Shown piece after piece: positions 43,668-50,469 of a stretch of DNA of 64,000 nucleotides (within the stretch, counting starts at the first letter, position 1; each line of letters begins with the position of its first letter). The DNA is from Tardiphaga sp. P9-11 (GTDB lineage Bacteria; Pseudomonadota; Alphaproteobacteria; Rhizobiales; Xanthobacteraceae), in the NCBI RefSeq assembly GCF_008329525.1, contig NZ_NPKQ01000002.1, positions 992,001 through 1,056,000 on the forward strand. The letters run 5' to 3'. The translations under genes and the position numbers were made by a program. The notes under the pieces are model-generated. The model searched no databases. It was not told the DNA's origin and worked only from the letters and a program-made list of their open reading frames with translations.

Positions 43668-44087
43668 GTGAATACTTTGATTGCAATCTATATCGCGTGG
43701 ATCGTCGCTCAAACCGGTCTGCTGGCCCCCGATCAGCCACCTATCCACTTCATAGCACGAGTGGACATGGCAGCTCTTGGCGGCGTTCCGGAGAATAACG
43801 CGCTTGAATTTCAGGCACTCTACAATCGCGAAGAAGGATCGATCTATCTGCCTCATGGATGGCAGCCAGACGATTTAAAGCGGAAGAGCGCGTTGCTGCA
43901 TGAATTGGTGCACCATGTGCAGCGGGCCAACAATGTCGAAGCCCCCTGCGTGGCAGCGTACGAACGTCAGGCCTACGAGCTTCAAATGAAGTGGCTGCGC
44001 GAGCAAGGGATAGACGATCCCTACCACCTCGTTGGAACGAACGAGCTCACCATCTATCTCGTGAGCGTCTGCCGCGACGGTTCGTAG
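43668..44087 (+). CDS. DUF6647-type small metallopeptidase-like protein
   Basis: A 139-residue protein with a hydrophobic N-terminus (IAIYIAWIVAQTGLLA) and a zinc-peptidase HEXXH core in LLHELVHHVQ at about residues 77-86. Other parts (IYLPHGWQPDDLKRKS before, CVAAYERQAYELQMKWL after) fit the DUF6647 family, which is uncharacterised. The start is GTG 43668 with a GAGAGGAG site; the overlapping ATG is followed at once by a stop codon. The hydrophobic start suggests a signal or membrane anchor, so it probably acts outside the cytoplasm. Confidence 0.75.
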   Translation: MNTLIAIYIAWIVAQTGLLAPDQPPIHFIARVDMAALGGVPENNALEFQALYNREEGSIYLPHGWQPDDLKRKSALLHELVHHVQRANNVEAPCVAAYERQAYELQMKWLREQGIDDPYHLVGTNELTIYLVSVCRDGS

Positions 44088-44176
44088 GCTCAACACGACG
44101 GGTTCCAGCATCCGTCCACAAGAGACACTGTCGCAGATGCGTCGTGGAACTTAACCAGACTGTGAACGCATAAATC

Positions 44177-44212
44177 GGGAATGACCGAGATTGATAGTTC
44201 TCGGTCATTCCC
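44177..44212. terminator. Bidirectional terminator hairpin
   Basis: A perfect 14-bp stem (GGGAATGACCGAGA and complement) with an 8-nt loop lies between the convergent DUF6647 and monooxygenase genes, 90 and 38 nt from their stops. Confidence 0.75.
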
Positions 44213-44249
44213 CTTTCGAGCGACGCAAGCATAACACAGCCATTCCGCT

Positions 44250-45812
44250 TCAAGCGTCAAAGTTAGACCCGGAGACTGATCGTGCAAAATCATTCGGTTT
44301 GCCAAACCACCGCGTTGCGATCTGCGCTACCTCTCCGATATCGGCCTTCGCCTCGCAAGCCCAGGCAATCACGCCGTCAGGCCGAACCAGCGCGGCCTTC
44401 ACCCCAAACCGCTCGATCGCGCTCTCCGAGATATAGCTGATCCTATTGCCCCACTGGCCCGCAAGTGCCTGTAGTGACGCGTCCGCGTCGAAATCCATCA
44501 GCAGGCCACGCCCGTTCCGCAGTTTCTGGTTCACTCTGCTGCCGCCGAGCAATGCGAAATCCGGCACGCTGCGACCAACCAGCGGATGGCTCTCGCCCAG
44601 ATCATAGCGGAGCCCAACGCCCCATACGCGCTCGGCGAAATAGGTCGCGCCGTCCCGCGTCCCGATGAGATCGCGGATGATGCCTTCCAGCGCGCGCGAG
44701 CTAGCGCTTGGCCGCATCAACGCGACCTGTGCGCGGGACCAATCGAGGACCTGCGCTCCCACCGGACGCCGTTCGTTCGCATAGCTGTCGAGCAAGTCGT
44801 CCGGCGCGCCACCCCAGATCGTGGCGGCGAGCTTCCAGCCAAGGTTCATCGCGTCGCCGAGGCCGAGATTCAGGCCCTGGCCGCCCAACGGCGAGTGGAT
44901 GTGTGCGGCATCCCCCGCCAGCAACACACGACCCTCGCGATAGTTGGTCGCCTGAAAGGCTCGGTCGGTCCAGGTGGTAGCAAGATGAAGGGCCGTCACC
45001 GTCACGTCGATGCCTGAGACCCTACGCAACACTGCCTCGATATGGTCCCGCTTCGGCTCGATGCGGTGGAAGGCGCCGCCGTCGAAATCGACCATCGCGA
45101 TCGTACCGGGCGCCACGTAGGTGTACATGCCGGACGCCGTGTAATGGCGACCGGGTTTGAGCGCGGTCGGATCGGCCAGCTCGACCTGCACCGAATAGCC
45201 GGTGAACTCCGGATCCGTGCCAGTGAAACCAATACCGGCCGCCTTTCGCACGCTACTGCGCCCGCCATCGCAGCCGACGAGCCAACGGCCTCGGATCGTT
45301 TCGCCGCCCGCCTCAATGGTGACGGCATCGGCTGATGATCGGAGATCCTTTACGTCGCAGCCACGCCGTATCTCGGCGTCCAGCGTCGCGGCGCGGATCG
45401 CCAAGACCGCCTCGATACTCGCCATGTCTGCCGCGATGCTGCCGATTGGGCCGGACAGGCGGTATGGCCACTGCGTGCTGTCGATCTGACCGTGGAAAAA
45501 CTGGATACCGGCAAAATGACCGCCCGCGCGGCGCGGCTGCTTCATCCAGTGCGCGGTCCCCGCCGTGTCTGGGCCGGCGGCGCGGGCTGTTAGCTCATCC
45601 AGCAGGCCACGACGGTCGAAGCTCTCAATGGTCGGCACCGAGAGGCCGCGTAGCCCGAATGGCAGACACTTCAGCGGCGAATGCGGGTCTTGCGCCTTCT
45701 CCAGCACCAGTACCGAGCAGCCCGCCAGCCGCAGCTCACAAGCCAGGAACAGGCCGACCGGGCCGGCGCCGGCGATGATGACATCGTAGGGAATCGTGTC
45801 GGAATTAGGCAT
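44250..45812 (-). CDS. FAD-dependent aromatic-ring monooxygenase
   Basis: A 520-residue class A flavin monooxygenase. The FAD site is VIIAGAGPVGLFLACELRLAG (near the N-terminus, quoted here in part: GAGPVG), the DG motif is WLVGCDGGRSSVRK, and the GD motif is RVLLAGDAAHIHSPLGGQG. The ~130-residue C-terminal thioredoxin-like domain is typical of the phenol/rifampicin hydroxylase branch. Substrate is unknown. ATG 45812 is chosen with GGAG 6 nt upstream. It stands alone, with an insertion-sequence relic behind its promoter. Confidence 0.85.
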   Translation of the reverse strand: MPNSDTIPYDVIIAGAGPVGLFLACELRLAGCSVLVLEKAQDPHSPLKCLPFGLRGLSVPTIESFDRRGLLDELTARAAGPDTAGTAHWMKQPRRAGGHFAGIQFFHGQIDSTQWPYRLSGPIGSIAADMASIEAVLAIRAATLDAEIRRGCDVKDLRSSADAVTIEAGGETIRGRWLVGCDGGRSSVRKAAGIGFTGTDPEFTGYSVQVELADPTALKPGRHYTASGMYTYVAPGTIAMVDFDGGAFHRIEPKRDHIEAVLRRVSGIDVTVTALHLATTWTDRAFQATNYREGRVLLAGDAAHIHSPLGGQGLNLGLGDAMNLGWKLAATIWGGAPDDLLDSYANERRPVGAQVLDWSRAQVALMRPSASSRALEGIIRDLIGTRDGATYFAERVWGVGLRYDLGESHPLVGRSVPDFALLGGSRVNQKLRNGRGLLMDFDADASLQALAGQWGNRISYISESAIERFGVKAALVRPDGVIAWACEAKADIGEVAQIATRWFGKPNDFARSVSGSNFDA

Positions 45813-46035
45813 TAATCGCTCCATGGGTCGAAGTTCGACCGGAGCGTTTCCCGAGCTGAGAACCTCACGGACGAACATAGGGTCGCTTGAAGAGCGACCG
45901 GTGTTCGTCGTGGGGATCTTGAGCGCGAGGCCAAAGACCAGAGCTTCCGTTACCGAAAGGACTTGGGCTTACCAAACCAAGTCTGCCTTTTCCGACGCGG
46001 CTCCCCTAGCATCACGGCGTTCTGCCCGCAACGTC

Positions 46036-46128
46036 ACAGACAAGTTGCTCGATCATCGCAGGCCACGGACCATCGTGCTGGCAGGCAAGGCTTTTGACGC
46101 AGACCGTATCCGCGACCTTATCCAGCAG
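46036..46128 (+). pseudogene. IS5-family (IS427-type) transposase relic
   Basis: A 31-codon stretch reads TDKLLDHRRPRTIVLAGKAF then DADRIRDLIQQ, close to the conserved LLDH-PRTIVLADKAYDADRIR segment of IS5/IS427 transposases. A D-to-G change (AGKAF for ADKAY) removes a catalytic aspartate. Flanking sequence (45813-46209) shows no transposase N- or C-terminus or terminal repeats I can find. Confidence 0.6.
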
Positions 46129-46209
46129 CACGTGCTGCACCGAAAAACTTCCCGGCTATCGTTCAGCTCGGCTCGTTGCGGCTTCGGCTATGGCCTATGA
46201 GTCCACGTC

Positions 46210-47010
46210 CTAATAAAACGCATGAAAATGATGCACGGGACCGTGGCCGTGACCGACGGCAAAGCGATCCGCCGCAGAGATGGCCGCCGTGACATAAGCC
46301 TTCGCCGAACGCACCGCCGCTTCCAGTGCCTCGCCCTTGGCAAGCCCTGCCGCGATGGCGGAGGACAGCGTGCAGCCCGTACCATGCGTGTTCTTCGTCG
46401 CAACGCGCGGTGCCGGCAATGCTATGGCGCGGTCTGCGGTGATAAAATAGTCGGTGCTCTCCGGGCCGGTCCCGTGGCCGCCCTTGATCAGGACGGCCTT
46501 GCAACCGAGCGTGAGCAAACGCTTGCCTTGCGCCTCGATGGCAGTATCGCCTTCCGCCATCGGCTCATCGAGCAGCGCGGCTGCCTCCGGCAGATTCGGC
46601 GTGATAATCTGCGCCAGCGGAATCAGTGTGCTGCGCAGCGCTGCGATGGCCTCCGGCGCCAGCAGGCGATCGCCTGATGTCGCGACCATTACGGGATCGA
46701 GCACCACATGTTTCGGCTGCCATGTCGCGAGGCCCGCGGCGATGGCCTCGATCACGTCGCGCTGCGCAACCATCCCAATTTTAACGGCGCCGACCGCGAG
46801 ATCGACGAACACAGCGTTGATCTGTTCGGCAACAAACTCCGCCGGCACCTGGTGGATACCGGTGACGCCCTTGGTGTTCTGGGCAGTCAGCGCGGCGATC
46901 ACCGACGCGCCATAGACGCCCAGCGCGGCGAAGGTTTTGAGGTCGGCCTGGATCCCAGCCCCGCCCGAGGAATCCGAACCGGCAATGGTCAGCGCAACGG
47001 GCGTGGGCAT
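46210..47010 (-). CDS. thiD: Hydroxymethylpyrimidine/phosphomethylpyrimidine kinase ThiD
   Basis: A 266-residue ribokinase-family enzyme. The N-terminal [20 protein letters not shown] is the HMP-kinase signature; [25 protein letters not shown] and the anion-hole [16 protein letters not shown] follow. It phosphorylates hydroxymethylpyrimidine twice in thiamine diphosphate synthesis. ATG 47010 matches the family start. No other thi genes are nearby. The downstream E1 enzyme needs thiamine diphosphate, though co-regulation is not shown. Confidence 0.93.
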   Translation of the reverse strand: MPTPVALTIAGSDSSGGAGIQADLKTFAALGVYGASVIAALTAQNTKGVTGIHQVPAEFVAEQINAVFVDLAVGAVKIGMVAQRDVIEAIAAGLATWQPKHVVLDPVMVATSGDRLLAPEAIAALRSTLIPLAQIITPNLPEAAALLDEPMAEGDTAIEAQGKRLLTLGCKAVLIKGGHGTGPESTDYFITADRAIALPAPRVATKNTHGTGCTLSSAIAAGLAKGEALEAAVRSAKAYVTAAISAADRFAVGHGHGPVHHFHAFY

Positions 47011-47163
47011 CAGAAAAACTCGCACGAGATCAAGGGATAAGCGGGCGCCTCAGTCCTAGCCCTCTATTGCCGGACCGACAAGGTGGCGACATGCTGGCGG
47101 CTTGCGCCGCCCCCTGTTTTGGGCTTGATGATCAATAAAATAGCCCGTTTCCGGAGAATCCCG

Positions 47164-47400
47164 ATGGTCCCCTTCTTTGTCCAGTTCAAGTGCAAGCTTG
47201 GCCAATCCTACGCCGTCGCCAACGCGCTGGCCGAAGCCGAAATCGCCTCGGAGATCTATTCCACCGCCGGCCACTACGACCTGCTGGTGAAATTCTATGT
47301 CGATAACGCCATCGACATCGGCCATTTCGTGAGCGAGAAAGTACAGACCATCCCGGGCATCCAGGACACGCATACGATCATTACGTTCAAGGCGTTTTGA
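47164..47400 (+). CDS. Stand-alone RAM (Lrp/AsnC effector-binding) domain protein
   Basis: A 78-residue protein that is just the AsnC-type ligand-binding domain: FVQFKCKLGQSYAVANALAE, then EIYSTAGHYDLLVKFYV and TIPGIQDTHTIITFKAF. There is no DNA-binding domain. Such proteins form rings and bind amino acids; role unknown. GGAGA is 5 nt before ATG 47164. A complete Lrp regulator is 2.6 kb away (49998), but a direct link is not shown. Confidence 0.85.
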   Translation: MVPFFVQFKCKLGQSYAVANALAEAEIASEIYSTAGHYDLLVKFYVDNAIDIGHFVSEKVQTIPGIQDTHTIITFKAF

Positions 47401-47423
47401 GGCGGAGCGCCGTCGATGGGCTT

Positions 47424-47449
47424 CCTCTCCCCGCAAAGGGTGGGAGAGG
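47424..47449. repeat. REP-like hairpin between convergent genes
   Basis: CCTCTCCC and GGGAGAGG pair around a 10-nt loop between the RAM-domain gene (stop 47400) and the E1 gene (stop 47461). Short CCTCTCCCC-type palindromes are common dispersed elements in Bradyrhizobiaceae. It may act as a terminator. Confidence 0.55.
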
Positions 47450-47460
47450 GGTTAAGAGAA

Positions 47461-49845
47461 CTACACTGCCATCTTCCGGTGTAAGACCGGAACGCCGCTC
47501 AGCCCTTCCGCCGCGTCGACGATCGCATTCGCGTCGATGCCGTGATGGCGATAGAGATCGTCGATGGTGCCGGTCTGGCCGAACTGCTCGACGCCCAGCG
47601 CTTCCATGCGATGACCGCAGACGCTGCCGATCCAGCCTAGGGTCGCCGGATGCCCGTCGAGCACGGTGACGATGCCGCAATCACGCGGCAGCGGCTGCAA
47701 GAGCTTCTCGATGTGGCTCAGATGCTGCGGGTTGCGCCTGTCGCGGCGGATTTTTCGCGCTGATGTCCAACCGGCATGGAGACGATCCGCCGAGGTGATC
47801 GCCAGCAGGCCGATGTCGCGGTGGCTGTCGCCGAGCAATCCCGTGGCCTCGATCGCTTCCGGCGCCAGCGTGCCGGCATAGGCAATCACCAGATCGCAAT
47901 TGGCGCCCGGCTTGCGCAGCCAGTACGCGCCGTCGGTAATGCCTTGCTGCAATTCCGGCGTCATCATCCGCTGCGGCTGCTCGATAGTCCGCGTGGACAG
48001 TCGCAGATAGACCGAGCCGCCGGCGTGCTGGCCGACGTCATCAGTGCCCGCCTCGCGCTGCATGTGCTGGAAGCCCCAGCCCATGATGACCGCAAGTTCG
48101 TCGACGAAAGCCGGTTCGAACGATGCGAGTCCGTCCTGCGCCATACCGATCAGCGGCGTCGCTATCGACTGATGCGCGCCGCCTTCCGGCGCCAGCGTGA
48201 TGCCCGACGGCGTCGCTGCCACCATGAAACGGGCGTCCTGATAGCAGGCATAGTTGAGCTGATCGAGCGCGCGGCTGATGAAAGGATCGTACAGTGTCGC
48301 GATCGGCAGCAGCCGCGTGCCGTTGACGCTGCTCGACAAGCCCAAGGCCGACATCAGGATGAAAAGATTGCTCTCGGCAATGCCGAGTTCGATGTGCTGG
48401 CCCTTCGGTGAGAAATCCCAGTTGAAGGTGGACGGGATCTTCTCGCTGCGGAAGTGATCCGCCTTCTCCGCGCGAGCGAACAGCCCGCGGCGATTGACCC
48501 AGGCGCCGAGATTCGTCGAGACGGTAACATCGGGCGACGCGGTCACGATGCGCGACGCCAGCTCGGTGTCGCCGCGTGCCAGTTCGTGCAGAACGAGGCC
48601 GAAGCCCTGTTGCGTGGACATCGCCGGCGATGACTTGAACGACAGATGCACGGGAACGTCGATCAGATCAGCGCTCAGGCGTCGCGTGCCCTGCTGCACG
48701 AAGGGCACGTCCTTCAGGAACGCATCGAGCTGCGCAGCGTCCTGCGTCAGGCCTTCATACTTGTCCCACTCATGGCCGGGCCGGATGTTCTGCGCCGCGC
48801 GCCAGGTCTCCATCTGCGTCGGCGTCATGAGGCCGGCATGGTTGTCCTTGTGGCCCTGGAACGGCAGGCCAACGCCCTTGATGGTGTAGGCGATGAAACA
48901 CACTGGACGATCGTGATCGATCGCCTCGAAGGCTTCGATCATGCTGGCCATGTCATGTCCGCCCAGATTGGACATCAACGCCAGCAATTCCTCGTCGTTG
49001 CGTGCCTCGATCAGCCGCGACACCGGGCCTTGATCGCCGATCTCATCATTGAGTCGCTTGCGGAAGGCTGCGCCGCCCTGGAAACACAGCGCCGAATAGA
49101 TCTGGTTCGGACAGTTGTCGATCCAGGTCTTCAGCGCTTCGCCACCCGGTTCGTCAAAGGCCGCGTCCATCAACCGGCCATACTTCACGATGACCACGTC
49201 CCAGCCGAAATTACGGAACATGGATTCGAACTTTTCCCAGAGGCCTTCGCGCACAACGGCATCGAGGCTTTGTCTGTTATAGTCGACGATCCACCAGGTG
49301 TTGCGCAACCCATGCTTCCAGCCTTCGAGCAAGGCTTCGAAGATGTTGCCCTCGTCCATCTCGGCGTCTCCCACCAGCGCGATCATGCGGCCCTCACGGC
49401 GGTCCTTCATCCAGCCATGAGCCGAGACGTAATCCTGCACCAGTGACGAGAACAATGTCTGCGCGACACCAAGGCCGACCGAGCCGGTGGAGAAATCGAC
49501 ATCGTCGATATCCTTGGTGCGCGATGGATAGCTCTGCGCGCCTTTGAAGCCTCGAAAGTTCTCGAGCTTCTCGCGCGTCTGGTTGCCGAACAGATACTGG
49601 ATGGCGTGAAACACCGGGCTCGCATGCGGCTTCACCGCGACGCGATCTTCCGGCTTCAGCACGGAAAAATACAGTGCCGACATGATCGTTGCCAGCGACG
49701 CCGACGAGGCCTGATGGCCGCCGACCTTGAGCCCGTCGGTGTTGGGACGGATGTGGTTGGCGTTGTGGATGGTCCATGACGAGAGCCAGAGCACCTTGCG
49801 CGCCAATGCGGTCAGGGTCTGAAGGCGGTTGTGATCGATCGGCAT
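47461..49845 (-). CDS. Homodimeric 2-oxoacid dehydrogenase E1 (AceE/MdeB/transketolase-like)
   Basis: A 794-residue thiamine-diphosphate enzyme of the AceE type. The TPP motif is GDAEMDEGNIFEALLEGWKH to WWIVDYNRQS (about residues 160-190); the pyrimidine-binding part shows HIELGIAESNLFILM. It is ~90 residues shorter than E. coli AceE. Pseudomonas putida MdeB, an AceE-like enzyme for 2-oxobutyrate next to an Lrp-type regulator, is the best contextual parallel; here too an Lrp gene is divergent 152 nt away. No E2/E3 genes are adjacent. It may decarboxylate 2-oxobutyrate or pyruvate. Confidence 0.82.
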   Translation of the reverse strand: MPIDHNRLQTLTALARKVLWLSSWTIHNANHIRPNTDGLKVGGHQASSASLATIMSALYFSVLKPEDRVAVKPHASPVFHAIQYLFGNQTREKLENFRGFKGAQSYPSRTKDIDDVDFSTGSVGLGVAQTLFSSLVQDYVSAHGWMKDRREGRMIALVGDAEMDEGNIFEALLEGWKHGLRNTWWIVDYNRQSLDAVVREGLWEKFESMFRNFGWDVVIVKYGRLMDAAFDEPGGEALKTWIDNCPNQIYSALCFQGGAAFRKRLNDEIGDQGPVSRLIEARNDEELLALMSNLGGHDMASMIEAFEAIDHDRPVCFIAYTIKGVGLPFQGHKDNHAGLMTPTQMETWRAAQNIRPGHEWDKYEGLTQDAAQLDAFLKDVPFVQQGTRRLSADLIDVPVHLSFKSSPAMSTQQGFGLVLHELARGDTELASRIVTASPDVTVSTNLGAWVNRRGLFARAEKADHFRSEKIPSTFNWDFSPKGQHIELGIAESNLFILMSALGLSSSVNGTRLLPIATLYDPFISRALDQLNYACYQDARFMVAATPSGITLAPEGGAHQSIATPLIGMAQDGLASFEPAFVDELAVIMGWGFQHMQREAGTDDVGQHAGGSVYLRLSTRTIEQPQRMMTPELQQGITDGAYWLRKPGANCDLVIAYAGTLAPEAIEATGLLGDSHRDIGLLAITSADRLHAGWTSARKIRRDRRNPQHLSHIEKLLQPLPRDCGIVTVLDGHPATLGWIGSVCGHRMEALGVEQFGQTGTIDDLYRHHGIDANAIVDAAEGLSGVPVLHRKMAV

Positions 49846-49886
49846 GGTGAGCTCCCGCGTCGGCCAGCTGTGCTGGTTCGTAATTA

Positions 49887-49909
49887 GGCCGCCATTCTAT
49901 CAGGCGGCC
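49887..49909. promoter_or_regulatory. 7-bp inverted repeat in divergent promoter region
   Basis: GGCCGCC, 9-nt A+T-rich spacer, GGCGGCC, centred about 50 nt upstream of the E1 start. Candidate operator for the E1 gene, unproven. Confidence 0.35.
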
Positions 49910-49973
49910 CAAAGTGATTTTCTCAATTCCTCGCGACAACCAGGGCGATATTGGGATAAACAGATGGTGCAAG

Positions 49974-49988
49974 TCCATAATTCATGGA
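49974..49988. promoter_or_regulatory. 15-bp palindrome, candidate Lrp-family operator
   Basis: TCCAT-AATTC-ATGGA, a 15-bp inverted repeat with an A+T-rich centre, the size and shape of Lrp/AsnC binding sites. It ends 9 nt before the regulator's ATG, fitting autoregulation. Confidence 0.5.
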
Positions 49989-49997
49989 ATTTTACCA

Positions 49998-50459
49998 ATG
50001 TCAGCACTCGACGCGATTGACCGCAGAATCCTCGCCGCGCTGCAGATTGACAGCCGTATCACCATGCAGGAGCTCGCCGAGAAAGTCGGGCTCTCGATCT
50101 CGCCCTGTCATCGCAGGGTGAAACTGCTGGAAGAACGTGGCGTCATCACGCGCTACATGGCGCTGGTGGACCAGAAGGAGATCGGGCTTCCGGTCAGCGT
50201 CTTCATCTCCATCAAGCTTGTCAGGCAGAAAGAGGAAGACCTCAATCGTTTCGCCAAGGCGATCTCGAAATGGGAGGAAGTGCTGGAGTGCTACCTGATG
50301 ACCGGCAATCGCGACTATCTCCTGCGCGTCGTCGCGGCAGACCTGTCATCCTACGAGGCATTCCTGAAGAACAAGCTGACCCGGCTCGACGGCATCGCCT
50401 CGATCGAGTCGAGCTTCGCGCTCAGCCAGGTGAAGTATTCGATTGCCCTGCCGGTGTGA
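49998..50459 (+). CDS. Lrp/AsnC-family transcriptional regulator
   Basis: A 153-residue Lrp regulator. The N-terminal helix-turn-helix is LDAIDRRILAALQIDSRITM (residues ~4-23) followed by LAEKVGLSISPCHRRVKLLE; the C-terminal RAM domain includes MTGNRDYLLRVVAADLSSYE. ATG 49998 is the family start. It is divergent from the AceE-like gene and likely responds to an amino acid such as methionine or a 2-oxoacid-linked one, by analogy to MdeR. Stop is 10 nt from the convergent GGDEF-EAL gene. Confidence 0.9.
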   Translation: MSALDAIDRRILAALQIDSRITMQELAEKVGLSISPCHRRVKLLEERGVITRYMALVDQKEIGLPVSVFISIKLVRQKEEDLNRFAKAISKWEEVLECYLMTGNRDYLLRVVAADLSSYEAFLKNKLTRLDGIASIESSFALSQVKYSIALPV

Positions 50460-50469
50460 GGGCCCAGAG

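Noticed and set aside
43230-43856. 208-codon minus-strand frame overlapping DUF6647
   Set aside because: No ribosome site, no motif, unusual composition, and it overlaps the supported HEXXH gene.
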